DNA of 64,000 nucleotides, taken from assembly GCA_964023275.1 (NCBI GenBank), contig OZ029921.1, positions 1,254,501-1,318,500 of the forward strand, written 5' to 3'. The notes beneath the pieces are model-generated. The model was not told the origin of the DNA and ran no database searches. It worked only from the letters and a program-made list of their open reading frames with translations. The position numbers and the translations under genes are program-made. How positions within the stretch are numbered: the stretch's first letter is position 1; each line of letters opens with the position of its first letter. Source of the DNA: Norana najaformis. Its lineage: Eukaryota; Annelida; Clitellata; Crassiclitellata; Hormogastridae. Below are positions 33,501 to 44,342 of the stretch, in pieces.

Positions 33501-36500
33501 CCCATCAGAAGCCCCCGTTAACAACAACCACCCAAGAACACTGCATCAGAAGACCCCACGAAAAACAACCAGCCAATCGCACACCATCAGAAGCCCCATG
33601 AAAAACAACCAGCCAAACGACCCCATCAGAAGCCTCGTGAAAAACAACCAGCCAATTGTACCCCATCAAAAACCCCCATAAAAAACAACCAGCCAATCGC
33701 ACCCCATCAGAAGCCCCATGAAAAACAACCAGCCATTCGCACACCTCGCAGAGCGCCACAAATCTCCGGCAGTAACTCTGACCCAGAAAACAACGGTAAA
33801 TAATTGGACGGCCAAATTACAGGCGGGTTTATCGATCGCCAAGACAGTCGGAACGAACGTTAAACGAACGCGGCGGAGGCCAACAAGACTGTTTCCCCGT
33901 CGAACACACGCGGATGCCCGCCAGGATTAGCGCGGACACATAAAGTACGGCCAAACGACTGAATAGTTCGTTAAAAATTATGTACGATGGAAAATTTCTA
34001 CCTGAAAAGTAATTGTTTGCGAGCGTCTTAAAGATGGCGGACAAAGATTCTGAATGAAGAAAGATAGTATGCGCAGAAAATAGTCCCAAGAGGGGCGGTG
34101 CCTCAATGCTTAGCATCTCAATGAATAACGCAATTTTTATTTTGCGCTATCCCTATAGATCGTAAACGAGAGAATTTCTAAAGTGCTACTTAAAAGCTAA
34201 GCGTAGGGCACCAGCCTATTCCCCAGGATCAAGTCAGTCCAAAGAAACCGTGTGAAGAGCAAGGCCCGCCTGCCAGAAGACCATAGGAAGACAAGGGGAC
34301 ACAGAAGCTGTGCGACACAGCTGTTGAATGCTAGACCTGCAGTGCGGAACACGCAGGTTTAATCCAGGTCAAAGCAAACACTGCAATGGACCTTGAGCAA
34401 GTTTTTGACACAATCAACTGTTTGGTAACGTCTATACATGCATGTAGCCACGTATGCATATATGCATGTATGTATATATGTATATATATTGGTATGTGTA
34501 AATGTTTTCATGTTTGTGTGTATGTATGTACGTGTATGTGTGTGTATGTATGTATATGTGCATGTTTGTATATGTGTATGTATGTATGTATATATGTATG
34601 TAATTATGTATGCATGTATGTATGGATGGATGTGTATATACGTATATTTGTGTAGCTATGTATGTATGTATATATGCATGTATGTGTATGTATGTACATG
34701 TATGTGTATGTATGTATAAGTGCATGTATTTATGTAAGCATATATGTACCTAAACCTACCTTATAAGAATTATTTCTCAAAGGCACTGAGACACAACCAC
34801 GTGACCGATCTCAAAAGACAGAACTGACAAATGGCAAATCAATAGAAGCCTCATCCTCGTCATAAGCATGAAACAAAAATATTAGAAAAATCCGAAAACG
34901 CGAGGTAAATTAAACTGTTGCACTCTTCAGCCGCCACTAGGTGGAGCCATCTTCTAAAGACGTCCACAGTTCTGAGACGAACTCCAGCCCAGGTCAAGAC
35001 GAACACTCACACGATACACGAAAATAATGAGGGGAACTAAAAGGCGAACCCTGCCTAGGACAGACGGGGAATCGATCTCAGGGGCTTAATAAAGTCCCTG
35101 CGAATGTGGCAGATGGAGTAAGACTACCAACTCATAAAGACGACTGATGGAATAGGAGTACCAAGTCACACACACGCACGCATTCACGCACACGCACATG
35201 TACAAGGCCTGCAGGTAATGCTGAGCCGGTGAATAAAAACTAAAAAGCATTGGGCAGGATAAGATTTACTCGTTAACTTTACATTCGATAAAAATAGTAA
35301 TGAAAAAGGACTCTGACTTTAAATGTCAGACTTATACTACCGCTTAAGGCAGATAAGGAAAGGTTATGAAATTTATACCTTTTTCGTATGTATGCACTGT
35401 AAGTGTAGTCATCAATTTGTATAGCGCCTGTTCCCGAGAAACTAAGCAGAGACGCTCTATGTACGGAAAGGTATGGTGTTAAGAAGGCATGGTCCTGAAA
35501 GGCTGATAGGCATAAAAACAATGATCCTGAAAAGTATGGTCTTGGAAGGCATGGCCCTAAAAGCTATATAGTCCTAAAAAGCAAAGGTCTCGTAAAAATC
35601 AAGATCCCATAAGGAATGGTCTTAAAAGATGTGGTCCTGAAAGGCATGGTCCTACGGGAAATGGATGTCAGAGGCATTAACGGAAATACATGGAACTGAG
35701 AGGCCAAGAAATTATCCCACAAGAATGGTCCTGAAAATACAGTCTTGTATGCATGTATGTATGTACGTTCGTATGCATGTATGATCTGTCTTATGGTCTG
35801 TGTTGCCTAGCAACAAGGCGTCCACTTCCTGCACTTTGAACAAAATGGAGAAGGATTCTTCAACACTGGGGCCCAAATCCATGTGGTTCCAGTCAACACT
35901 GGAAATCACTCAAGAAACCACGTCCGACTATTGGAGCACGCAAGTTTAAGAAACCCGGAAACTAACTGTAACTCTTCACCCACCCAGCCCCATTAACCCT
36001 TTCACTGCGAACACGACGGATTAATTCCGAGGCGCAAATCCTTCCGGCAAGATCTTGATCCGCATGGCAGCGCCTCGCCGGCCGTCCGACGAGGAACGTC
36101 GATCACGGCGGAGCGACCCGCGCGCCGAGCGTTTCAAATTCACGCCGAGCAGACGATTTCATCAATGCTTAAACAGGCCGCAAGCCAGCGTAAAGCCCAA
36201 CAGGACGCAATTATGCTGGAGTGGAAAAAAGCCGATGTCGTATATTTTGCGACTAACTACAGTCGCTGGAAAGCCACAGGTGAGCAACGTTCATTTGCAT
36301 TCCATGCTCGCTGGAACGCGAGTGACAGTCCCCAAATGGCAAACCGACTTTGCGTCCTCGGAATTAGAAAACGCTGGGAGTCCCGCCCTTTCCTTCCGAC
36401 TGGGGGCGACCGCTGAGGAAAGGGATTAATTGAAAAGAATGGCTCTTTTGCAGCCGGAATTGGACTTGCAGGCGTACACTAAGGCCCCGTTGTTGAAACG

Positions 36501-38500
36501 TCCGAACAATTCTGACCGAATTCGTTCGGACAACAAAGGGACTGAAAGTGGGGTAATGTAAATGTAAACCAATCGCAAATTCATTTAGCTCCTCTATCAG
36601 CGACAGTTCGCACTCGTAGATGTAAATTCGAAAATTTCTACAGCGCCATTTCCTGTCACAAGCCAGTATAGGAACCACATGGATTTGGGCCCCAGCAAAT
36701 TCGTATTGGCAAGCTGGCAGGGTTAATAGTTAAGCGCTGTGCACCAGCTTATACATGAGCACTGTGTCAAGTCAGAGGGTTTCCAAAGATACCGTAGGGA
36801 GTTCAAGGTTCTCTTGCCGGAAGACCAGAAAGGTTCACATGGCTCCCTACACCATGACCAACTATTTCCACCGTAGCCCATACCGTCCCCCCCCACTCTA
36901 CTCCCGGATTTTGCCTTGACACCGAAACTGACCAAACCACTTGGCTCTTGCGGACTCGACTTGATAGAGTATCGGTGAATAAGCTGGTCTCCCTCATGAA
37001 GCTTTTGTGTGGAGCCGAGAAATATCGTTAATTTACATTTACATCGACCCCATTAATCTCTGTGTTACAAACCGAACGCTCTACCCAATCGGCTACCCTG
37101 TCCATAAATACGAAACCATACAACACACTAATAAAAGCTACTTACCTCTGAATCTTCTTCGTCTTCAGTGTTCTGTCTTTAGTCACGGGGTCCAAGAGTC
37201 CAACGACGCCACTCTTCTCTGTTCTGCGCCCTCTCCTTAACTTCTTTATAGCCCCGTCTTCTTTCTTTGTCCATCATCCAGTCCAACAGCATACAGTATT
37301 TCTTGGTCTTCCTGGAATCTTCTTTCCTTTAATTCTTCCTTCAATCACTCTCCTCAGGAGAGAATTTCCACGCAATATGTGTGACCAATCCAGTTCATTT
37401 GTCTCCTCCTTATTGTATTGACCAGTGTCCTTTCTTCTTGTACCAAGTGTAACACCTCCTCATTTGTTTTATAATACTTCCAGCTGATTTTGGCCAGTCT
37501 TCTCCATACCCACATTTCAAATGCCTCTGAGTACAGTAGTTTAATGCTCTACATAAATCTGCCAATACCATACACTACCTTTACGGTGAACTATTACAAT
37601 AATGGAAAGCTGTTTAGTGTTTACCTTCGACAGTTGTTCTTTCTCGATGGCTCTTTGAAGTTGCTCCTCCAGATAATCCCAGTTCATGTAGGGCAGTGTC
37701 GTCTCGATGTTGTAAACGTCAAAATCTCCACCGCAATCCTCCGGAGTCTTGCGAACGGAAAGCCCTTCTCTGAAGACCGTCGATTCTGCACAGTTTCCAC
37801 TTCGGCAAGCCGGCTCCTCCGTGGAGAAATCCCTCGCGGCCTTGGCCACTAACGGCGAACGGGTCATCGAACCCGTCTCGGAAACGGAAGTGTTCGTCTG
37901 TTCGTCCGCCGACATCGACAGGTCGGAAACCTCCGGAAAGAGGTCTGCATAGTCCGTGACCGAACGGGAGTCGTCGTTCGGAGTTCCGGTTCCGCTCTGC
38001 GCGGAAATCCCGGACTCCGGGCAGTCAGAAAAGTCTGAGGAGCACCGTGCGTTTCGTTGAGATGTTTTCGTCGGCATGTCTGCGTTTCGAAGCGCCACTC
38101 CTGGAGGACTCATGACGTCGTGAAGCAAGCACGCTCTTGCGAAGCGACCCGCAAGAGACCCACCGCGGTAGGAAGACGCCCGGTCGGACAAGCAGACGTC
38201 ATCGCAGGCGGCTTCAACGTCGACGAAAACGCCAGCCGACGATGCGGTTGTGAAGGTGTTTCTCGAATCGTTGAAGCGGAACTCGTTTTCTTCGTTTCGG
38301 GAAGACGCGACGTTCCGTACCAGCCTCGGATCGGTAGATCCTACATCTGTCTGCTTGAGAGTGGATGTACTGTTGGCAATCCCAGTATGATCCAGTGTCG
38401 ACAGTCGTTCTGATTCCGACGCGTTGCGCAACGGAGATGGTGACAGGGGGTTTGCCTTGGGAACGCTCGACACCCTGGTTTCACCTGACGGCAGGACCAT
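26971..38500 (-). CDS. SCHIP1: Schwannomin-interacting protein 1 family (555 aa predicted)
   Basis: Exons on the minus strand: 38500-37625 (ATG in AAAGATGG context), 33061-32786, 30794-30636, 29034-28963, 28408-28291, 27782-27689 and tentatively 27043-26971. Phases agree throughout. The long first exon is Ser/Asp-rich and ends [18 protein letters not shown], matching [20 protein letters not shown] of IQCJ-SCHIP1. Then come [78 protein letters not shown], and [24 protein letters not shown], the conserved coiled-coil C-terminus. In vertebrates the protein binds merlin/NF2 and ankyrin and works at the axon initial segment and cell cortex. The last exon gives an unconserved basic tail ([15 protein letters not shown]) and is uncertain. 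Confidence 0.9.
27165..27300. repeat. (GGTAA)n pentanucleotide satellite
   Basis: Near-perfect aaggt/ggtaa repeats, about 25 units, inside a SCHIP1 intron. Confidence 0.9.
27465..27640. repeat. (CAT)n then (CCT)n microsatellite
   Basis: CAT trinucleotides with a CCT block, within 100 bases of SCHIP1 exon 6. Confidence 0.95.
27838..27893 (-). repeat. SINE-A 3' fragment
   Basis: tatagcgaccgtatggccac, then gaccctgctcatttttcaat, the 3' end of the SINE-A consensus. Confidence 0.6.
28030..28240. repeat. (ACAT)n microsatellite with (TA) end
   Basis: Long ACAT/ACAC tract next to SCHIP1 exon 5, ending in a short TA run. Confidence 0.95.
28430..28830. repeat. ATCATA/CACCATAATC minisatellite
   Basis: Units such as ataatcatcatggtcataag and caccataatcaaggtcataa alternate between SCHIP1 exons 4 and 5. 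Because the units lack stops, one plus-strand frame reads as a His/Asn-rich peptide and others as Ile/Met-rich peptides. I do not treat these as genes. Confidence 0.85.
29195..29455 (+). repeat. SINE-B copy
   Basis: A degenerate head, then B box GGGTTCAAACC, ctggacaagttgtttacgt, gtgtccaggaccttgga and gccagctcacaggcc. Confidence 0.75.
29565..29715 (+). repeat. SINE-A 3' part
   Basis: gtggaccttaaatggcgtgg, then cgcccattcaaatgggcagc and agagtcgaggtcataaggtc. Opposite orientation to the copies at 4,212 and 8,690. Confidence 0.75.
30410..30475. repeat. (CA)n/(CAC)n microsatellite
   Basis: CA dinucleotides followed by CAC trinucleotides. Confidence 0.9.
30945..31240 (-). mobile_element. LINE reverse transcriptase C-terminal fragment
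   Basis: The minus-strand peptide includes [39 protein letters not shown] and VRGAASPRL. This is the well-known end of many animal non-LTR retrotransposon ORFs (VPGTRRRGRQR..W.D.I..WT). Only the last 95 or so codons are present, and the upstream part is missing. Confidence 0.75.
31250..32230. other. SCHIP1 intron, no gene seen
   Basis: Unusually CG-containing, non-repetitive stretch (about 31,560-32,160). An open frame of 101 codons on the minus strand (32,076-31,771) has no recognisable motif. Confidence 0.45.
32235..32330 (+). repeat. tRNA-like SINE head
   Basis: GGTCTAATGGTTAGCGCACC then GAGGTTTATATCCCCG reads as a diverged A and B box pair. It could be a tRNA pseudogene; the arms do not pair well enough for a working tRNA. 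Confidence 0.45.
33270..33750. repeat. About 40-bp minisatellite
   Basis: The unit is roughly caccccatcagaagccccat plus gaaaaacaaccagccaatcg, about a dozen copies, best preserved at 33,560-33,740. In a SCHIP1 intron. Confidence 0.85.
34150..34300 (+). repeat. Dispersed repeat E (LINE 3'-end-like)
   Basis: agaatttctaaagtgctactt, then agtcagtcc...ctgccagaagaccataggaa. Related to 36,610, 45,955 and 53,310. Confidence 0.5.
34430..34740. repeat. (TATG)n microsatellite
   Basis: About 300 bases of TATG/TGTA repeats. Confidence 0.95.
35460..35735. repeat. Degenerate ggtcctgaaaggcat tandem repeat
   Basis: Words such as tggtcctgaaagg and tggtcctaaaag recur every 20-25 bases, diverged. Confidence 0.55.
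35993..36429. mobile_element. piggyBac-type TTAA MITE
   Basis: TTAA at 35,993-35,996 and at 36,426-36,429 flanks inverted ends CCCTTTCACTGCG and (inverted) CCCTTTCCTCAGCG. The interior of about 430 bases is GC-richer than its surroundings and has no transposase. TTAA duplication and CCCTTT ends are typical of piggyBac-mobilised elements. Confidence 0.75.
36600..37020. repeat. Dispersed repeat E / GATTAC-tail fragments
   Basis: Pieces ttcgaaaatttctacagcgc, tagttaagcgctgtgcacca, then gtcaagtcagagggtttcca, and a reverse piece aataagctggtctccc. This looks like nested or rearranged copies. Confidence 0.45.
37190..37530 (-). mobile_element. LINE reverse transcriptase C-terminal fragment
   Basis: Minus-strand peptide pieces [30 protein letters not shown] and [10 protein letters not shown], then, in another frame, [15 protein letters not shown] and GRPRNTV. 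This order is typical of jockey/RTE-like ORF2 ends. At least one frameshift separates the pieces. It lies 100 bases from the donor of SCHIP1 exon 1. Confidence 0.75.
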
Positions 38501-38844
38501 CTTTGCCAGCAGCTGTGACTCTTTGAACTGTGTTAGGATGATGAACAGTGTCCACAGTCATCCTATGTCGGATGACTAAGTTTTGAGAGAACTCGTTCAA
38601 AAGCAGTGTCAAGAACTCGTCTGCGTCAATGCGTCAGACCTTGCAGTTCAGACCATGTCTTTGTCTTATTTGACTGAAATCCTGATTTTTCGTTTTCGGT
38701 TCGCAGAGAAATTCTAATTTTCTGAAAATAGATATATCTTTAGAGGACAATAGTAAACAATGCATCGGACAACATACGAATTTCATCAGCTGACTGCGCT
38801 GATAAATGTACGTTTTCTACAGCGATTTCAGTGACATTAATCTC

Positions 38845-39005
38845 GGGTTAGCACGGTCCGTACACGGGAACTTAAATGGCGTGGCGCCCATTCAAACGGG
38901 CAGCGGTGGTGAAGGATCTCACCCGATTAATCCATTGAAAAATGAACAGGGTAGAGGCCATACGGTCGCTATAGAAAAACGTTTACATTTACATTTACGT
39001 TTATT
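38845..39005 (+). repeat. SINE-A 3' part
   Basis: acggtccgtacacgggaact, then taaatggcgtggcgcccatt...gaaaaatgaacagggtagag and a tttacatttac tail. About 350 bases upstream of the SCHIP1 start. Confidence 0.75.
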
Positions 39006-39754
39006 TATCGTAGCCCCCTAACATACACCCAGACGATCCTGTTTGATTACCATAAAAGTTCATAGGACACTCAGGTTGTCCGAAAAAGCAACATCAAGGA
39101 CCAAAGACAAAAGAGGAAAACGCTTGGCAGAATTGCGATTGCTTATCCCGACCGTATAAGAACCAATATCCCACGGATTCTGGGGGCGTTTATCGGTTTA
39201 TTTGCCCATTTTAGGCTGACAGTTTTATCAAAGGATGGAAATGATAAATGGCTTTAGACGGCATTCCAAAGAAGGCGCGATGTGCCAAGAGATAAGTGGG
39301 TAAATGTCTCAATTTCTGCTTCTGTCTGTCTGTCTGCATGCCTGTCTGTCTGTCTCTCTGTTTGTCTCTGCCACCCCCGCTCACTCTGATCTTGCCCATC
39401 GGTCATACCCATTTCTTCCAACCATTGCACCCTATTAGTTTCCTTTCCCAAAAATTCTACTGAATTCCCTCTCACAATAGTAAATATATCAAAGCGCTAC
39501 AGTATTGTCAAGTCAAAGCGCAATTCAACGGCATTTTCATATTTAAGACGAATTTGGCCGCAAATGTAAACAATTCCAAGACACAAAATGGCAAAAATTT
39601 AAAGCAAAAAACAGGTTAAATCGCTGGCCTTACAGCCTGAAAACGGCGAAATATTAACTACGTGCAGTTGTACATCAGAAATGTTATTACTCGCAAATGA
39701 CCAATATTAATGCAAAAATTAGTGAAATACGCACTGTTAGAAATAGAAAATGAT

Positions 39755-40230
39755 TAAAGAAGAGGGAAGAGAATGAGGAGGGGCTTGCATAAAAGGAGAA
39801 GGAAGAGGGAAAAAGGAGGAAGGGCTTGCTTGCATAATAAGGAGAAGGAAGAGGGAAGAGAATGAGGAGGGGCTTGCATAAAAGGAGAAGGAAGAGGGAA
39901 AAAGGAGGAAGGGCTTGCTTGCATAATAAGGAGAAGGAAGAGGGAAGAGAATGAGGAGGGGTTTGCATAAAAGGAGAAGGAAGAGAGAAGAAGGAGGAAG
40001 GGCTTGCTTGCATAATAAGGAGAAGGAAGAGGGAAGAGAATGAGGAGGGGTTTGCATAAAAGGAGAAGGAAGAGAGAAGAAGGAGGAAGGGCTTGCTTGC
40101 ATAATAAGGAGAAGGAAGAGGGAAGAGAATGAGGAGGGGTTTGCATAAAAGGAGAAGAGAGAAGAAGGAGGAAGGGCTTGCTTGCATAATAAGGAGAAGG
40201 AAGAGCGGAGGAGAATGAGGCGTAGCTGGG
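39755..40230. repeat. 89-bp minisatellite
   Basis: gaatgaggaggggcttgcat starts at 39,771, 39,860, 39,949, 40,038 and 40,127, exactly 89 bases apart. A last, shorter unit begins at 40,213. Each unit contains ggaggaagggcttgcttgca. The strand is almost purely purine and leaves one minus-strand frame open (Ser/Pro/Leu-rich), which I do not consider a gene. Confidence 0.95.
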
Positions 40231-40865
40231 AGATGGACAGAAAAAGGGAGGCGGTGAAGAGATGGAAGGATGTGAAGGAGACAGACGGAGGAAGAGGAGT
40301 GAGACGAGAAGGGTAAAGAGGAAGCAGAAGGGATGAAAGGAGGAACAGAAATAGGAGGAAGTACAGGTTGAAAACGAAAACGAGGAAGGGGCGGAAGAAG
40401 AGGAAGAAGAAGGGAATGCGAGGAAAAAGAGGATGAGAATATGAAGAAAAGCAGGAGGAACACAGGGAGGAAAGGGAATACAGGGAAGCGGAGGAAGAAA
40501 GGAGGAAGAGAGGTGGATGTTGAGAAAGAGGAGAAGGGAAAATTGGAGGAGGTTAGGAAGAGGGAGGAGAAGGAGGAGGAGGAGAGACTGACCAAAACAA
40601 AAAATCGCCGTCCACTATCCATCACTGTTTTCTTAGACGGAAGAGCATGCGCGAAAGGCGTTGACAGGAGCTGGGCAAACAGGATGCAGGCAGGTATAAG
40701 GGTGCAGAGAGGGAGGAGGCAGAAAAGAAGGCAGGAAAGGAGGAGATATAGAAGGAGGGAAGCAGGGAAGGAGAATGCCAGGAGGGAGGCAGACAGGCAG
40801 GCAGGAAAAGAGGATGCCGGGAAGAAGGGAGGCAGGCTACGGGAAAGAGACTCCATAACAACCTG
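40231..40865. repeat. Purine-rich (polypurine) tract
   Basis: Over 600 bases dominated by A and G (gaggaag, ggaggaag words), continuous with the 89-bp array. It holds no stable period. Confidence 0.7.
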
Positions 40866-41204
40866 TTGAATGGGAGTCAATCAATAAGCTGGACGTATGC
40901 ATCAGCCAGACTTGCAGGATGTGAATTCGAATCCGCATTAACGCAGCCACACCACTACGCAGTTTGTACCGGCGTGTAGCACCGCTGTAGTCATGGAGCT
41001 ACATAAATAATTTGTAGTTCATAGCAGTGTGTAGTCACATCTGTAGTCGCAGAGCAACATAGAAATTTATGATGTCTGGCAGTCTGCAGTATTAGGTGTG
41101 GTCATACAGCTACATAATTTGTCGTCTGCAGCAGTGTGTAGCATGTCACAATAGTCACGAAGACATTTCACTGTGTGTAGTAGAGTGTAGTCATGGCTGT
41201 AGTT

Positions 41205-41380
41205 TGTTGGGACACAGTAGCGTATTGATTAGAGCGCTCAGCTTGTAACGCGGAGAGTACTGGTTCAAGCCTCCCCTTAGACGGTTACCGTCTTGAGCAA
41301 GTCCTTCACTCACAATTGCTTAGCGCCATCGATTGATGCTTAGTCACTAGATAGTGGCGCTAAATAAATGCAGAAATAAT
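41205..41380 (+). repeat. SINE-C copy, tRNA-derived
   Basis: Head TAGCGTATTGATTAGAGCGC with B box TGGTTCAAGCC, then gtcttgagcaagtccttcac and the 3' end tagatagtggcgctaaataa. Confidence 0.7.
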
Positions 41381-41894
41381 AGTAAGAAATAAAGTAGTCA
41401 TGAAGCTACATCAAATCTTCCAGTATCGATTAAACCACAGAAACTCATCTTCCACAGTCTGTCGCTGCGGAGAAGTAAACACACGACAGACGATGGGTGA
41501 AATCGCTGAATAGCAATCGATCAGAAAGAACTGATCGAACTGAAAGGAATCGATCGGGAAGAAGAACGCATAAAAGCGAAGCACTGTCACGACAAAAGCA
41601 GCCGACATGGGAATGACAGCTCGTGATGGGATGTCAGCAACTTTGACAAATTGTTGACGGAATATTTGTCCATGCGTCTTTATATGCGTATGCTGACTGT
41701 GACAGCGATGGAATTATTACGCGTTGCTGGAATTCATGAACAGCTGGAAATATTGCTGAAATTATGATTAATGTCGATTCACTATTTTTACTACTTTTAG
41801 TCCAAAGCACCACAGATTCAGGTGTACTGACACTGCGCGCGTTATAAGTGCTTTAATAAACAAAATAAATAAACAAAATAAGTCAAACATCATC

Positions 41895-42019
41895 AATGTT
41901 ATTATCATCATCATCATCATCATCATCATCCGCTTCTTTAATTATTATTATTATTTTTTAAATTATTATTATTACTATTATTGTTATTATTATTGTTATT
42001 CTTATTGTTGTTATTCTTA

Positions 42020-42054
<35 letters not shown>

Positions 42055-42060
42055 TTATGA
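41895..42060. repeat. (CAT)n and (ATT)n microsatellites
   Basis: A short CAT run followed by about 120 bases of ATT with interruptions. Confidence 0.9.
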
Positions 42061-42719
42061 ATATGGATTACGGTATTATTATCAACAGATGCCAGGGAGG
42101 CTGTGTAAGAAGACACTGGAAATTTTGTATGAATAATGAATAGCGAATTAATAATTATCATGAATAATTAATTATTATAAATTCCTGGAAACTGTGATGA
42201 ATGTTGACGTTAGGCATCGATCCCTCGACCGCACGTTGACACAGATAACATGCATACATTAATTATTTACCACAAGTGATAGATGCCAGCACACGACGAA
42301 AGGCCTAGTGGAAGCGCACTGCACTTTAAACATACTGTCCAGCGATACGAAATCAAAACTTTGTTGTCCACTCTTAACGAAAGCGAAATGCCGGACTGCA
42401 AGTCCTTTTGAGTGGACATCTTGGGCAAATTCACCAAAAGGCTGGAGTGATAATAATAATGCATAATAATAGTAAAAGTAATAATAATAATTATTATTAT
42501 TATAACAACAACAACAATGTTTCAGCTTCCCTATCTCTAACACTACCGTAATCGTTACATCGGCCTAATTCTTGTATGAAGTCACCTATCCTATTCCTGC
42601 ATGAAATCACGAATTTCTCTTTTCTTTTAGATTAATATTTTCAAGAATGCCATTGATCACTTTATTTCGCACCGTTTCTTCATATTTAAAATCTCTGCTA
42701 TATACAGTAAAGTGTCCCA

Positions 42720-43005
42720 ATTCCCACAAGTGAGACGTAGGGGAGGCACTCATTTCCTATGCTTTATGCCCTAGGGCCGGCTGTGGACATACCCCAAGGT
42801 ACTGGACACGGGGCCAGCGCATCGCAGGACTTGCCGTTTACTTCCCAGCTTACACCGGTAATACATTCTACCCCTTGGTGACAGGGGCACGGTGTGCGCA
42901 AACGACTTGCCCTGGTTTCTGGTTCCCTACACGGAGTCGAACCCACAACCGCATGATCATTGATCAAACACATGACCAACAGACCACTGTATATCAACTG
43001 ACATT
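42720..43005 (-). repeat. SINE-B copy
   Basis: Minus-strand head with B box GGGTTCGACTCC, then ggcaagtcgtttgcgcacac and ggccccgtgtccagtacctt. One of the best-preserved copies. Confidence 0.8.
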
Positions 43006-43045
43006 GTATCCAATGCTTAACTCAACTCTGCTATACATACAGAAC

Positions 43046-43047
<2 letters not shown>

Positions 43048-43092
<45 letters not shown>
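43048..43092. repeat. (TA)n microsatellite
   Basis: About 44 bases of alternating TA. Confidence 0.95.
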
Positions 43093-43094
<2 letters not shown>

Positions 43095-43669
43095 AGTCTA
43101 GACGTTTTTCCTTGCCTGAACATGTCTAGACATACGTGTCTGAGGCAAAACACAACACTGCGCATGTCCGAGAATGCACGCCCGAGATGTACGCGCATTC
43201 CAGTCTCCTCGGGTCATCTAATACAGGCTGTTCATAAAATCGGTTGGCAGTAAGTAGGGTTGATGTTAAACACTGACGATCACTTCAGTAGCAAATGAAA
43301 CACTGGATCACACAAACGAGGGCGGCTGCCCTACTCTTATCGAATCCCCAGGGCGCCGCATTGCCAAGGCAACGGCAGATAACATTCCCTCGCCGGCAGC
43401 GCATATCTGTGGATGTCCGGTGCTTAAGGACCATCTCCTCCGGTTGCTGCTGCAACTCCAGAACGCTTGCCTCCATTTGGCTCTTTGATATCATCTTCTG
43501 CTGCGCGCAACGAGGGCCTACAAGAGGTTCCTAAAGGCGCTATATAAGGGTTTACATACAAACATACGTTTCTGTTGTACAGATGCAATCAGTTGCAGTT
43601 TATTCAATAACGATATCAGCCTAATAATAACATGCCTATGAATAATAGCAATAATAATGAAAGTGATGA

Positions 43670-43681
43670 TGTTGTTGTTGT

Positions 43682-43747
<66 letters not shown>

Positions 43748-43814
43748 GGATAACCAAACCAGAGTTTTTTCCCGAAGCGTTTTTCATAAATCCCGAGGGA
43801 TCATAAGTACCTTG

Positions 43815-43872
<58 letters not shown>

Positions 43873-43889
43873 GTAATAATAGTAATAAA

Positions 43890-43941
<52 letters not shown>

Positions 43942-43980
43942 GTAATAGTAATAGTAATAATAATAATAACAACAACAAGT
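43670..43980. repeat. (GAT)n and (AAT)n microsatellites
   Basis: About 75 bases of GAT, a 75-base gap, then about 155 bases of AAT with AGT interruptions. Confidence 0.95.
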
Positions 43981-44293
43981 AAAAACTAGCAACTCCAGAA
44001 TGATTCACCATAATTGTTTCAATCCTGACGGATCCTGTATACCTTGGGTAAAAAGAAATATTTGCCATTCCGATGCAATTACTAATTAATCGGTGGAAAA
44101 TTCCCCCAAAGTCCTGAAGGATGATGTAATCATAATTTCCCGGCTTCTTCAGCACCCAAAAACAGCCGAAATATTCGGTTCCAGTATACCTTATCCACAG
44201 GCAGTCAGCCAAAACCAGATGCCCATCCTGAGGATAGAATTAATGCAACCATGAAAACAGCAGCAGTCGTATTAGTAGTAATTTAATACTCAC

Positions 44294-44342
44294 CGTAGCA
44301 TCTTCCTTCGTAATTCGATCGAATGGCTTCCGTTTCAGCCAT
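44294..44342 (-). CDS. Possible first coding exon of an unidentified minus-strand transcript
   Basis: ATG in a fair context (AAACACATGGC) opens MAETEAIRSNYEGRCY and ends in a strong donor TACG|GTGAGT. It lies upstream of SCHIP1 on the same strand, so it could be an alternative 5' exon. The best acceptor to the left (43,509, GCGCGCAG) gives only 25 more codons before a stop. Unconfirmed. Confidence 0.25.

Noticed and set aside
39687-40880. 397-codon minus-strand open frame
   Set aside because: It is the translation of the 89-bp minisatellite and polypurine tract (Ser/Pro/Leu/Phe only); no domain or splice support.
41411-41608. 65-codon minus-strand frame with aromatic-rich sequence
   Set aside because: No motif, no splice partner and no neighbouring exon on that strand.
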